This document shows, piece by piece, positions 9,080 to 18,427 of a stretch of DNA of 64,000 nucleotides (the stretch's first letter is position 1; each line of letters opens with the position of its first letter). Location: contig OZ244043.1 of the NCBI GenBank assembly GCA_965215215.1, positions 4,216,001 through 4,280,000 on the forward strand. The letters are read 5' to 3'. The position numbers and the translations under genes are program-made. The DNA comes from CALDTK01 sp965215215 (lineage in GTDB: Bacteria; Bacteroidota; Bacteroidia; Chitinophagales; Saprospiraceae). Below the pieces are notes generated by a model that was not told the DNA's origin, ran no database searches, and saw nothing but the letters and a program-made list of their open reading frames with translations.

Positions 9080-10120
9080 ATGCGCGCGCGCGAAGATTTG
9101 CGGGCGCGAGTAGCCGACGTTTTCGCTACCACCTGGAACGGGTTGGCACTCGAGGTGTTCGCCTACCAGCGCACCCACAACCCCGTTTACCGACGCTGGT
9201 TGGAGCTAACGGGGCGCCTCGGCGAGGCGCCGGACGAATGGTCGCGGATTCCGTGCCTGCCCATCGAACTGTTTCGGAGTCAGCCGATCGTGTCCGGAGT
9301 GTGGGAGCCGGAGGCCGTCTTCCGGAGCAGCGGCACCACCGGGAGCGCCACGAGCACCCACGCGGTCCGCTCCCTCGCGAGCTACCAACTCGCCGCGCGG
9401 CGGAGCTTCGAGCGGTTGGTGGGACCGTTGCACCGGTACAGGCTACTCGCGCTGCTGCCCAACTACCTGAGTGCGGGGCAGTCCGGGCTGGTCGCCATGG
9501 TCGACGGATTTTTACGCGTCACCCGGGCGGGCAGCGGATATTTCTTGTCCGACCACGCCGCCTTGCGGCAAAACATCCGGCACGCCACCGAACGCGACGA
9601 GCCGGTGCTGCTCTGGGGGGTTTCTTTCGCTTTGCTCGACGTGATCGAGGCGGCGGGACTGGTTTTGCCGCAAGGCTCCCTCGTCGTCGAGACCGGCGGC
9701 ATGAAGGGGCGGCGGCGGGAGCTGACCCGTACCGAGCTGCACGAGCGACTACGGGCGAGCATCCGGGTGGGTGAAGCGGCACTACCGGCCCCGATCTGCT
9801 CGGAGTACGGCATGACGGAGCTACAGAGCCAGGCCTACGCCACGGCGGCGCCCGGCTTCCGGGCCGCGCCAACGTTGCGGGTACGGGCCAGAGACGTAAC
9901 GGACCCGGGGCGACTCCGACCCTACGGGGCCGCTGGAGCCCTCAACCTCTACGACCTGGCCAATCTCGATACCTGCGCATTTCTGATGAGCGAGGACCTG
10001 GGGCGCGTGCACGCCGACGGAACCTTCGAGGTACTCGGTCGCCTAGACAACTCCGTGGCGCGCGGCTGCAACCTGCTCGTAGGCGACGGTGAGGGGGCAT
10101 CGCCTACACCCGATCGCTGA
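9080..10120 (+). CDS. LuxE-family acyl-protein synthetase / acyl transferase
   Basis: An adenylate-forming-superfamily relative of LuxE and PaaK. Seen: ALEVFAYQRTHNPVYRRW (the family N-terminal motif), RIPCLPIELFRSQ, the nucleotide-binding FRSSGTTGSATSTH near residue 85, and SEYGMTELQSQAYA. Such proteins activate an acyl group with ATP and pass it to a protein Cys or another acceptor; the substrate here is unknown. I prefer the ATG at 9080 because the family motif starts shortly after it. An ATG at 9038 would add 14 residues and make the coding region overlap the divergent lipoprotein start. The 3' end overlaps the symporter gene by 17 bp. Confidence 0.85.
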   Translation: MRAREDLRARVADVFATTWNGLALEVFAYQRTHNPVYRRWLELTGRLGEAPDEWSRIPCLPIELFRSQPIVSGVWEPEAVFRSSGTTGSATSTHAVRSLASYQLAARRSFERLVGPLHRYRLLALLPNYLSAGQSGLVAMVDGFLRVTRAGSGYFLSDHAALRQNIRHATERDEPVLLWGVSFALLDVIEAAGLVLPQGSLVVETGGMKGRRRELTRTELHERLRASIRVGEAALPAPICSEYGMTELQSQAYATAAPGFRAAPTLRVRARDVTDPGRLRPYGAAGALNLYDLANLDTCAFLMSEDLGRVHADGTFEVLGRLDNSVARGCNLLVGDGEGASPTPDR

Positions 10121-11885
10121 GTACGAAACGCGTGATAACGAGCCCGCAAACCGTGGCTCCGCCCAGCAGTAAGAGCGCGTCCAAGTAGTTACCGTACAGT
10201 AAATCACCCACCCCGAAGAGTACGAAGTACACCAACGCCGCGCCGAGGGCCGCACCCAGCAGTTGCACCGGTAGCCGCGCGCTCCGGTTCGCTCGGGTAG
10301 CCAGTAGCTCCGGGCTGCGCGCGGTGACGGGCCCCCAACCGCCCAGCGGCGGGCGCACGCGGGCCACGAAGGCATCGAGCACGGCCGCGTCGGTCGGGCG
10401 GGTAGCGAAGGTGACCGCGATCCACGCCACCGAAGTGATTACCACGCCGATGACGAGCTGCCAGTGACTGGCGATCGGCGCGAAGCCGAGCGCTTCGTGG
10501 ACGAACGCGAAGTAGAGGGCCACCACGAAGCTCACGACCATACCGGCCAGCTCGCTGAAGGCATTGATCCGCCACCAGAGCCAGCGTAAAATGAAGATCA
10601 GACCGGTACCGGCCCCAATTTGGAGGATGATGTTAAACGACGTGAGCGCCGAGCCTAGAAAGAGGGCGAGCGTAACGGCGGCGAGCATGAGCAGCAGCGT
10701 AGCCGCCCGCCCGAGGGTAACCTTGCGGGGCTCGTCGGCATCGGGCTCCACGAAACGGACCCAAAAATCGTGCACCAGGTAGCTGGCCCCCCAGTTGAGG
10801 TGCGTACTGAGGGTCGACATGAGCGCGGCGATCAGGCTCGCCACGATGATGCCGAGCAGTCCCTGCGGGAGTAGCCGCAGCATGATCGGGTAGCCGAGAT
10901 CGTCGCGGATTTGCTCGGCGGGCAGCTCGGGAAACGCCGCGCCCAGATCGGCGAGATCCGGATAGAGCACCAAGCTGGCGAGCGCCACCAGGATCCACGG
11001 CCAGGGCCGCAGCGCGTAGTGCATGATGTTGAAGAGGAAGGTGGCTCCGAGCGCGTGATTCTCGTTGCGCGCCGAAAGCATCCGCTGGGCTACGTACCCG
11101 CCGCCGCCGGGCTCGGCCCCCGGGTACCAGCTCGCCCACCACTGGACCGCTATCGGGATGAACAGGATGGGGATAGCGACTTCGAGGTTGGAGAAGTCGG
11201 GCAGCATACCCACCTTTTCGACAACGTTGGGGTGCGTAACCAGCGCCTCGAGCCCGCCGATCTCCGGCATGCCCACGATGTAGATCGCGGCCCAAATCGC
11301 ACCCACGATGGCGAGTGCGAACTGGAAGAAGTCGGTTAGGATCACCCCCCGCAACCCACCGAGCGCCGAGTAGGCCACCGTGACCACCGCCGTGAGCGCG
11401 AGGGTTTGGTAAGGCGACAGGCCGAGCAGGGCTGCCCCGAGCTTGATGCCGGCCAGACAAACGGTCGCCATCACGATCACGTTGAAGACCACCCCCAGGT
11501 ACACCGCCCGAAATCCGCGCAGGAAGCCGGCAATCTTACCGCTGTAGCGCATCTCGTAAAACTCGAGATCGGTCACCAGCCCGGAGCGCCTCCAGAGCTT
11601 CGCGTACACGAAGGTGGTCAGCATACCCGTAAGCAAAAACGCCCACCACACCCAGTTACCGGACACCCCGTTGGTGCGCACGATCTCCGCCACCAAGTTC
11701 GGCGTATCCGCCCCGAAGGTGGTCGCCACCATCGACACCCCGAGAAGCCACCAGGGCATGTCGCGCCCGCTCAAGAAGAAATCGGAAGCACTCTTCCCCG
11801 CCTGACGACTCGCGTAAACGCCGATGCCCAGGGAGATAACGAAGGAGGCCGCTATGATGAGCCAGTCGAGTAGACTTAAGGACAT
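10104..11885 (-). CDS. sodium:solute symporter (SSS family)
   Basis: A 593-aa integral membrane protein with about 13-14 hydrophobic segments, starting MSLSLLDWLIIAASFVIS. SSS features seen: YASRQAGKSASDFFLSGRDMPWWLLG and STFGADTP-like VATTFGADTPNL near the N-terminus, and RMLSARNENHA, the family's post-helix loop. It imports a solute with Na+. Its position 34 bp downstream of the GH78-type gene, on the same strand, suggests it takes up the sugar or glycoside product; this is inference. The start at 11885 is preferred over upstream in-frame codons because they precede the first TM helix with an implausible basic tail. A TACCTTCC box lies 4 bases before the ATG, inside the short gap to the upstream gene. 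Confidence 0.93.
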   Translation of the reverse strand: MSLSLLDWLIIAASFVISLGIGVYASRQAGKSASDFFLSGRDMPWWLLGVSMVATTFGADTPNLVAEIVRTNGVSGNWVWWAFLLTGMLTTFVYAKLWRRSGLVTDLEFYEMRYSGKIAGFLRGFRAVYLGVVFNVIVMATVCLAGIKLGAALLGLSPYQTLALTAVVTVAYSALGGLRGVILTDFFQFALAIVGAIWAAIYIVGMPEIGGLEALVTHPNVVEKVGMLPDFSNLEVAIPILFIPIAVQWWASWYPGAEPGGGGYVAQRMLSARNENHALGATFLFNIMHYALRPWPWILVALASLVLYPDLADLGAAFPELPAEQIRDDLGYPIMLRLLPQGLLGIIVASLIAALMSTLSTHLNWGASYLVHDFWVRFVEPDADEPRKVTLGRAATLLLMLAAVTLALFLGSALTSFNIILQIGAGTGLIFILRWLWWRINAFSELAGMVVSFVVALYFAFVHEALGFAPIASHWQLVIGVVITSVAWIAVTFATRPTDAAVLDAFVARVRPPLGGWGPVTARSPELLATRANRSARLPVQLLGAALGAALVYFVLFGVGDLLYGNYLDALLLLGGATVCGLVITRFVLSDRV

Positions 11886-11919
11886 GGGCGGAAGGTAGTA
11901 GCGTCTACGAGCCGTGCAA

Positions 11920-14307
11920 CTACTCCAAGCGCAGCGTCTGCGACCCAGCTTGCAAATTGTAGACATCCTCCTTCCAGACTAGCGTGCCCGGGAGGCCGTC
12001 GGGGAGTTCGATCCGGGCTTCTATCCCCGATCCGGTCCGCGCGTAATTCGCGATAATGTGGCCCCGCGGATGCGGAATGTCCACGGCGAGCGAATCCAGG
12101 CTACCGAGCCGCGGTACGATCCGTACCGATCGCCACCCCGGTGCGGCGGGCTTTATTCCGGCAACCAGACTGTAGAGGTGGTAGCTCGGACTCGCGCTCC
12201 AGGCGTGGCAGTCCGAGCGGGTAGGCTCGGGCTGCTCCGCGAAGGTGGTTAGCCCGAGTTCGAGCATCCTCGTCCAGGGCGCGAGCTCGCCGACGTAACG
12301 CTCGCCCAAACCCACTTTCTCCATCGCCTCGAAGAGGTAGAACTTGTAGTACATCGTTGCCCGCGTGAGGCTCGTATCGGCGAGTAGCTCGCCCACGAGC
12401 GTCTTCGCGGCCTCCCCGCGCACGGCCCCCGAGAGCGCGGCCATCGCGTTGGCGTGTTGCGAGAAGCTCGCCCCACCCGGCAGGTCCGCGACCAAGCCCC
12501 TCGCCGTATCGTAGCACGCGCGCATCACCGCCGCGTTCAACGCCCCGCGCCGCAGACCGTAGCGCTCCGCGAGTCGGCTTTCGCCAAAACCCGCCATCAG
12601 CGCCTCGGCGTGACCGAGCGCGTAGGCGTATTGGAGCGTCAACACGGCACTGTTCCCCTCCTCCCCCTGCGGCGGCACGCCGCCCTCCCGCAGCGAGGAG
12701 TCCCAGGGCCACGCCTCGGCCCAATCCACGAAGTTCCACCAGGGGGTCCGACCGAGCAGACCGGCTTCGTTGACGCGGTCGGCGTGCCAGGCCAGTACCT
12801 GCTCCACGCCGGGTAAAAATTGGCGTACGAATGCGGAATCCGGTCGGTGCATCCAGTAGTCGTACACCATCGAAACCCACAGCAGGCTGAAGGGGGGGAT
12901 GTACTGCGTAGCGTCCGCGGGGTAACGGCTCTGGGTCAGCCCGTTCGAGAGGCGCGAATCGTCAAAATCGCTAATCGCGCGCCGCATCAGCCGGTCGTCG
13001 CCCGTGTTGTACAAGGAGATGAGCGCCTGAATCCGGGTGTCGCCCGCGTACTGGATCTGCTCGTAGTACGGGCAGTCCATGTAGGTCTCCGAGGCACACC
13101 GTTCGGCGGTCCGCCAGCCGACCTCCTGGATCGCGTCGAGGCTACTGTCCGAGCTCCGCACGTAGCCGCTGTCCCGCCAGGGGTAGCGGAGCGCGGAGCG
13201 ATTTAGCGCAAGTAGTTCCAGGCTATCCCCGGCCGTCTCGATATCTATTTGCAGGTAGCGCCAGGTCCGCCACCACAGCGGCTCGAAGCGGCGACGATCC
13301 CCGCCGTCGGGCAGGAATACATCCTTGTAGCCGACGATCCGGCGACCGACGACCTCATCGCGTTGCCCTTTCTGTCCTCGCTCGTCGACCATGGCCTCGG
13401 CGTAGGTCAGTTCGACGCGCGCTCCCCTACCCGCGCGGGTGATGAGCTCCGGGTAACCGACGTCGAGCGAGGGGAGGCGAAAGAGGTAGCTGCGCTGGTC
13501 GTTGGGTGGGATGAGGTACGTGTCCGTGTCAACCTCCACCACTTCGCCGGTTTCCGGATCGAGCAGGTTACCGAAGTCGCGTGCCAGGCGGCGCATATGC
13601 GGCACTTCGCGGGGCGTCAGAAATCGTCCTCCGTCCGTGCCGCGCCCGTAGCCCTTCGCCTGCTGGCCGATCTCGGCCGGGAGCCAGGCCGCGGCCACCG
13701 TATCCGCGGCGGTCTCCCAACCCCAGGGGTAGCGATCGCCGTCCACGATGTCGCCGGGGCCAACGACGAGGTAGGTGTTCGGGATCGCGTAGCCCGTTAA
13801 TTCCGGGGCGTAGGCCGGATTTCGAAGTACCTCCCAACTCGTGTCCGTGTTGAGGCTGTCGCCGAAACGGCCTTCGGCCTGCAGCACGAAGCCGGTCGCC
13901 GAGCTGATCTGCGCGAGCGGCTTGTGCGCCCCAAAATTCCAGACCACCGCCGCGACGGTATTCCGTCCGGCTCGCAGGTAGGGCGCCACGTCGTAGGTCT
14001 CGTAGCGCCAGTGCAGTAGGTCGCCGCGTGCCGGACCGTCGCCCACGCGGGCGCCGTTGACGTAGAGCACGTAGCGATTATCACCCGAGACGTGGACCGT
14101 GAGCCGTTCCGGAACCTCCCCGAGTTGTAGGCCTCGCCGGAAGTGGTACACCCCGTAGGCGGAAGCGTCCGCGTCGGGGTGCGCTATCCAGTACGCGTCC
14201 CAGAGTCCGGCACTCACCTGCGCCCGGAGCGCGGCCACCGAGGTCAAACCCCAGAGCAGGAGGAGCGCTCTCGGCAGCCTATGGTTTCGGGTGCGGCGTG
14301 CGTTCAT
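11920..14307 (-). CDS. exported alpha-L-rhamnosidase-like glycoside hydrolase (GH78)
   Basis: A 795-aa protein with a signal peptide (LLLLWGLTSVAALRAQ, cleavage near residue 30). An N-terminal beta-sandwich (VSGDNRYVLYVNGARVGDGPARG, residues about 70-95) resembles the GH78 carbohydrate-binding domain. A six-hairpin catalytic domain follows, with METYMDCPYYEQ and QYAGDTR near 405-420, where rhamnosidases carry their acidic catalytic residues; a C-terminal beta domain follows. The family releases alpha-L-rhamnose, but the catalytic loop differs from the common CPQRDER form, so specificity is uncertain. Its ATG overlaps the TAA of the upstream peptidase gene by one base (TAATG), indicating translational coupling. 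A copy of the dispersed motif lies at 12577-12590. Confidence 0.85.
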   Translation of the reverse strand: MNARRTRNHRLPRALLLLWGLTSVAALRAQVSAGLWDAYWIAHPDADASAYGVYHFRRGLQLGEVPERLTVHVSGDNRYVLYVNGARVGDGPARGDLLHWRYETYDVAPYLRAGRNTVAAVVWNFGAHKPLAQISSATGFVLQAEGRFGDSLNTDTSWEVLRNPAYAPELTGYAIPNTYLVVGPGDIVDGDRYPWGWETAADTVAAAWLPAEIGQQAKGYGRGTDGGRFLTPREVPHMRRLARDFGNLLDPETGEVVEVDTDTYLIPPNDQRSYLFRLPSLDVGYPELITRAGRGARVELTYAEAMVDERGQKGQRDEVVGRRIVGYKDVFLPDGGDRRRFEPLWWRTWRYLQIDIETAGDSLELLALNRSALRYPWRDSGYVRSSDSSLDAIQEVGWRTAERCASETYMDCPYYEQIQYAGDTRIQALISLYNTGDDRLMRRAISDFDDSRLSNGLTQSRYPADATQYIPPFSLLWVSMVYDYWMHRPDSAFVRQFLPGVEQVLAWHADRVNEAGLLGRTPWWNFVDWAEAWPWDSSLREGGVPPQGEEGNSAVLTLQYAYALGHAEALMAGFGESRLAERYGLRRGALNAAVMRACYDTARGLVADLPGGASFSQHANAMAALSGAVRGEAAKTLVGELLADTSLTRATMYYKFYLFEAMEKVGLGERYVGELAPWTRMLELGLTTFAEQPEPTRSDCHAWSASPSYHLYSLVAGIKPAAPGWRSVRIVPRLGSLDSLAVDIPHPRGHIIANYARTGSGIEARIELPDGLPGTLVWKEDVYNLQAGSQTLRLE
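12577..12590 (-). repeat. dispersed 14-mer copy in the GH78 gene
   Basis: GCTTTCGCCAAAAC, i.e. GTTTTGGCGAAAGC on the minus strand, where it encodes GFGES. Confidence 0.6.
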
Positions 14308-15806
14308 TATTCCGCCGCCTCGCGGGCGCCTTCGTACTCGTCGCCGGGTAGCCAGGCGGGCGTCTCGCTCATATTGGCGATGCCGCGTGCGGCGGTGGCG
14401 ATGGCGGCGGCGTACTTCGCTACGTAGCGAAAGTCGAGGCTCTCGGCGTCGTCGACCGGCTGGTGGTAGTAGGTCATGATTTCTTCGGAGAAGCTCGTCA
14501 TGCCGGGCGCCAAGTTGACGGCCGGCACGCCCTTGCGCGCGAAGTTGGCGTTGTCGCTGCGGTCGAAGAGACCTTGCTCCGGGGCGGGATCGTCTTTGGC
14601 TACCAATCCGGCGGCTACCGCCCCCGAGTCGATGGCCGCCTGCGCGTTCGTGCGGCCGTAGCCGATCACGGTTACCGCGGTGGTGTCGTCGTAGCCGGCG
14701 CCGTCCATATTGAGGTTGAAGACGGTTTCGGCGAGCGGGATCACGGGGTGCTCCACGTAGTACTCGCTGCCGAGCAGGCCCTTCTCCTCACCGGTTACGG
14801 CCAGCACCACGAAGGGCCTCCGGGCGGGCCTCGCGGCAAACTCGCGGGCGGTTTGCAGGAGGCTGGCCGTCCCCAGGGCGTTGTCGCGGGCGCCGTTGAA
14901 GATCGAATCGACCGAGCCCGCATCGCTATTCACCCCCACGTGGTCGTAGTGCGCAGTCATGATGATGTACTCGTCGGCTACCGCGGTATCCGTACCCGGT
15001 ATGTACCCGACCACGTTGCTCCCGGGTACCACCTCGCTCCGGCCCGGGGTGATGTCCAGTTTGGTCTGCGCGACCTCGCCGGCCAAAATTGACTTGAGTA
15101 CCTCGGAGTTGCCGTCCCCCATCCAGACCAAGGGAATCTCGGCGTCGACGCCATCCTGCTCCTCCGCCACGCCCATGCGCTCCGCGCCGAGGAAACCGAC
15201 CAAATCCGACCACCGCACCTGTGGCGAGCGGAATAATTCTACCAGGGCAAGTCCGCCGCCCGCCCGCACGGCCTTCATCTTGTCGGTGGCCATGGTGAAA
15301 AAATCGAACGGACTGCTCGACTCCTCGGATCCGGCGTTCATGATCACGATTTTTCCCTGGAGGTCGGCCGCGGCCAGTTCGTCGGCCGAACCGTAGCCGA
15401 CGTACACGTAAGGGGCATCGAGGCTCGCGGCCACGGTGTTAAGCGGTAGGATCGACTGGTTGAGTGCGTAGGTCTCGCCGAGCAGCTCGAGGGTAGCCGC
15501 CTCGGCCGGGAAGCGGCGCTCGAGCGCGACCGGCTGGAGGTAGCCGTCCATGCCGGGCGCCGTCAGCACGCCGGCCTCCGCGAGCTGCTCGGCGAGGTAC
15601 TGCGCCGCCCGCTCGATCTCCGGCGATCCCGTGTCGCGGCCGCGCAGGCTATCGCTAGCTAGGTAGCGCACGTCGCGCTCCACGTTGGCCGCCGTCTCGG
15701 CGGCGGTGTAACCGGTTTTTGCGGAAGCGCCCTTAGCGGTACGTCGGGAGCCCGAGCAGGCCAGCAGCGCGCTCAGCGCCAGGAGGATGAAGGGTGTTAA
15801 TTTCAT
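14307..15806 (-). CDS. M28-family zinc peptidase, lipoprotein
   Basis: A 499-aa secreted metallopeptidase with lipobox SALLACSG (Cys near 17), so probably anchored in a membrane on the outside of the cytoplasm. An inserted PA-like domain (YVGYGSADELAAADLQGKIVI) precedes the M28 catalytic domain. Zinc ligands are visible in order: His in TAHYDHVG (about 284), Asp in GARDNALGTAS (about 307), Glu pair in TGEEKGLLGSEY (about 338), Asp in LNMDGAGYDD (about 366) and His in YYHQPVDD (about 448). The family trims N-terminal residues from peptides. It is the first gene of the apparent peptidase-rhamnosidase-symporter operon. A TAGCTTGG box lies 7 bases before the ATG. Confidence 0.93.
   Translation of the reverse strand: MKLTPFILLALSALLACSGSRRTAKGASAKTGYTAAETAANVERDVRYLASDSLRGRDTGSPEIERAAQYLAEQLAEAGVLTAPGMDGYLQPVALERRFPAEAATLELLGETYALNQSILPLNTVAASLDAPYVYVGYGSADELAAADLQGKIVIMNAGSEESSSPFDFFTMATDKMKAVRAGGGLALVELFRSPQVRWSDLVGFLGAERMGVAEEQDGVDAEIPLVWMGDGNSEVLKSILAGEVAQTKLDITPGRSEVVPGSNVVGYIPGTDTAVADEYIIMTAHYDHVGVNSDAGSVDSIFNGARDNALGTASLLQTAREFAARPARRPFVVLAVTGEEKGLLGSEYYVEHPVIPLAETVFNLNMDGAGYDDTTAVTVIGYGRTNAQAAIDSGAVAAGLVAKDDPAPEQGLFDRSDNANFARKGVPAVNLAPGMTSFSEEIMTYYHQPVDDAESLDFRYVAKYAAAIATAARGIANMSETPAWLPGDEYEGAREAAE
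15715..15728 (+). repeat. dispersed 14-mer copy in the M28 gene
   Basis: GTTTTTGCGGAAGC, lying antisense to the peptidase coding strand, which reads GASAKTG across it. Confidence 0.6.
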
Positions 15807-15842
15807 AAGGCGCCCAAGCTACGGCGGGCGCTCGGGGGTAGC

Positions 15843-15974
15843 CTACCTTGCGGCCCGATGGCGGGAGGCATGGCAGGGGCGGCAAGGCGCTGGTCGATGT
15901 GCTCGACGCCACGCTCACCCCCATGGGCGCACGCACGCTGCGCCGGTGGATCGTGATGCCGCTCAACGAGCTGC
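15843..15974 (+). pseudogene. chimeric mutS remnant
   Basis: Positions 15854-15870 are identical over 17 bases to 18424-18440, the start of the intact mutS including ATG GCG GGA GGC, and the preceding CTACCTT is shared too. After a near-match with a 1-base deletion, the sequence jumps at the word GGGCGGCAA to an internal part of mutS: 15877-15974 aligns with 19294-19391 at 90 of 98 bases. Seven of the eight differences fall at third codon positions and are silent; the eighth is Val to Ile. The same 9-base word occurs at both ends of the missing mutS segment, so deletion between short direct repeats explains the fusion. The reading frame is broken and no product is expected. Confidence 0.85.
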
Positions 15975-16088
15975 TGAGCGCCGAGGTCTGACTCGAAGGC
16001 GGTCGCGAAACCAAAACAACCCAAGCAGCACGAAACTAGCTAGGCACAAGCAACCCGAGCGTATGCGATCGGGGTAGTACGTACACAT

Positions 16089-18374
16089 ATGGCCATCACT
16101 CTACCCCCACCCTCAAGCCGCTCTCAATGGACGAGCGGGACCACCCCGTCCACGTGGCCGCTCGCGATAGCCTTAATGATATTTGCGTTCGCCGCACCAC
16201 TGGCGGTAAGCGCACAACCGACGCAATCGATCGAGTACCAGATAGACGAGCGGCCCATTGCCAACCCCGAACGTGGGTGGCAGAAGACTTACAATCCCGA
16301 CTACCAAACCAACGTACAGGCGCCCGGCTACGATCTGAACGAGCTGGTCGCGCTGCGCGAGACCGAGGGGGTCACCCTCGTCGACAAGTACTACCTGCTC
16401 TTCGCGTTCAAGCGCTCCGCGATCTCCGAGGCGTACCTAGATGACTTCCAGGCGGACATGGACGTCGTACGTCGCGCGGGCCTGAAGACGGTCGTACGCT
16501 TCGCGTACAACTTCAACCAATCCAACCTCTCCGACACCGACCGTGACCGCGTCCTCCAGCACATCACGCAGCTCAAACCTTACCTACAGCGCAACGCCGA
16601 CGTGATCGCCTTCATGGAGGCTGGCTTCATCGGTAAGTGGGCGGAGTGGCACGGGAGTACCAACGGGCTACTGGGTGGCGAGTACCGAGTAGACGTCAAC
16701 GACAACACCCGCGCCGTCTACGACGCCCTCCTCGACGCGCTTCCCGCCCGACGCATGATCGCCATCCGGTACGTCTACCAGATGCAAGACCTCCTGGAGC
16801 GCACCGACTGCCAGAAGGATGCGAGCGCGCGCGATCCGTTCCCGGCCGAGCGCGCTTTCGACGGGTCGAAGCTCGCGCGCACCGGCCGCCACGACGATTG
16901 GTTCCTCGGGGACGCCGGCGACAACAGTGGGACCTGGTCGTACGACGAGGACGCGCGCGATTGCCAACGCGCGTTCCTCGCCGCTCAGAGCAAGTACGTA
17001 CCCATTACCACTGGGGAAACCCAGACCTTTAACGCCTTCAACCGCGGCAACTCCCCCATCCCGGAGCTCGAAGCCTTCCACTTCGCCTCGCTCAGTTCGA
17101 ACCCCGGTGGGCCGGGCGAAGAGCTCATCGACCACTGGCGCGGCAACGGCACCTACGACGAGCTAGCAAGGCGGTTCGGGTATCGCTTCGTCTTGCGCCG
17201 GGCCACCGTCCCGACCGTCACGTCGTCGGGCGAACCCATCTCGTTGGAGATCGAGGTCGAGAACGTGGGCTTCGGTACCCCGTACAACCCGCGCACCTTT
17301 GAGATCGTCTTGCGCGACCTCGCGACAGGTGAGGTAACTCAGTACGACTTGACCGCCACCCGGGGCAACGAACTAGACCCCCGTCACTGGTTCCGGGAGG
17401 ACGGTGTCGTAACCAAGAGCGTCACCTTCGATCCCGGGGCGCTCAAACCCGGCGACTACGAGGTGCTCCTCAACCTCCCCGATCCCGACCCGGCGCTGTA
17501 CGGACGGCCCGCCTACAGCATCCGCCTCGCCAATGCGGGGTTGTGGGAGGAGGCTACCGGGTTTAACGCCCTAAATACCAGCATCCGAGTCGTCGAGTCC
17601 GACGACCCGCCGACCGCGGACGGACCGCCGAACGGCGTCTACGAGCTTCACCCCGCGTCATCGCCGGAACGCGTGGTGGAGGTTGCGAGCGTAAGTGGCG
17701 ACGGGGACGACGTCCGGCTAGGCGTCGACGCGGACGCCCCGGTCCAGCGGTGGCGCGTCACGCGTCTCGGCGAGGGGCTAGCGCACCTCAGCCCGCTCCA
17801 CGACCCGCGACTCCGCCTCGACGTCTACTCCTGGAGCGGGGGGGCGGGGACGGACGCCGTGGTGTGGAACCAGGCGGAGGGCGACGACGTCAATCAGCGG
17901 TGGCGCTTCCTACGGGTGGGTGACGACTACGAGGTCATCCCGTGGTACGCCCCGGTCGGGGGGTTGGACCTACGCCTCGCCGCGGTCGGCTCGGATGGTA
18001 CGGCCGACCTAGCGCTCGCCGTGCGGGACGGATCGCCTTCCCAACGTTTCCGCTTCGAGCCGGTGGACGAGTCCACGCTCGATGAACGCTCTGGCGACGA
18101 GCGAGACTCAAGCGAGGCGCCCGCTACGATCAGCCCCAACCCATCTCCCGGCGAGAGCTTCGACGTCCGGTACGCCGACGCGCCCGTATCCGAAGTGCCC
18201 ACGGTCATCGTGTACGACATCCGCGGGCAGCGATTGGGTGTACAAGTGCATGCGCTCGACGACGGGTTTTCGGTGGTCCCGACGGCGGGGCAGCGCTTCG
18301 CCGCCGGGGTCTACGTGATCGCGGTCGTTCGATCGGGGCGGGTCACTCGCCGCTACAGGGCGATCGTCCAGTAG
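16089..18374 (+). CDS. T9SS-exported DUF4874/DUF4832 protein with ricin-like domain
   Basis: A 761-aa secreted protein. After a signal peptide ending near residue 43 (AAPLAVSAQ) comes a DUF4874-like region (NPERGWQKTYNPDYQ, DKYYLLFAFKRSAISEAYLD, AFMEAGFIGKWAEWHG). A DUF4832-like region follows (about 220-490), with an immunoglobulin-like part (EPISLEIEVENVGFGTPYN). Next is a ricin-B-like beta-trefoil segment with repeated QRW and QRF motifs (about 515-660). The T9SS type A sorting domain ends the protein (SPNPSPGESFDV, VYDIRGQRLG, AAGVYVIAV; about 685-761). The DUF4832 pair is found in putative surface carbohydrate-active proteins, but no reaction is established. The gene is flanked by the mutS relic on one side and mutS on the other. 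The start is the ATG at 16089. Confidence 0.85.
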   Translation: MAITLPPPSSRSQWTSGTTPSTWPLAIALMIFAFAAPLAVSAQPTQSIEYQIDERPIANPERGWQKTYNPDYQTNVQAPGYDLNELVALRETEGVTLVDKYYLLFAFKRSAISEAYLDDFQADMDVVRRAGLKTVVRFAYNFNQSNLSDTDRDRVLQHITQLKPYLQRNADVIAFMEAGFIGKWAEWHGSTNGLLGGEYRVDVNDNTRAVYDALLDALPARRMIAIRYVYQMQDLLERTDCQKDASARDPFPAERAFDGSKLARTGRHDDWFLGDAGDNSGTWSYDEDARDCQRAFLAAQSKYVPITTGETQTFNAFNRGNSPIPELEAFHFASLSSNPGGPGEELIDHWRGNGTYDELARRFGYRFVLRRATVPTVTSSGEPISLEIEVENVGFGTPYNPRTFEIVLRDLATGEVTQYDLTATRGNELDPRHWFREDGVVTKSVTFDPGALKPGDYEVLLNLPDPDPALYGRPAYSIRLANAGLWEEATGFNALNTSIRVVESDDPPTADGPPNGVYELHPASSPERVVEVASVSGDGDDVRLGVDADAPVQRWRVTRLGEGLAHLSPLHDPRLRLDVYSWSGGAGTDAVVWNQAEGDDVNQRWRFLRVGDDYEVIPWYAPVGGLDLRLAAVGSDGTADLALAVRDGSPSQRFRFEPVDESTLDERSGDERDSSEAPATISPNPSPGESFDVRYADAPVSEVPTVIVYDIRGQRLGVQVHALDDGFSVVPTAGQRFAAGVYVIAVVRSGRVTRRYRAIVQ

Positions 18375-18427
18375 TCGATGGCCCCGAACGTGGGGTCGCG
18401 TCCGCGACGCTGCTCTACCTTCCCCCG

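Noticed and set aside
15859..15990. Small functional protein from the mutS relic
   Set aside because: A one-base deletion after the start shifts the frame away from MutS and gives only a short Arg/Ser/Pro-rich peptide.
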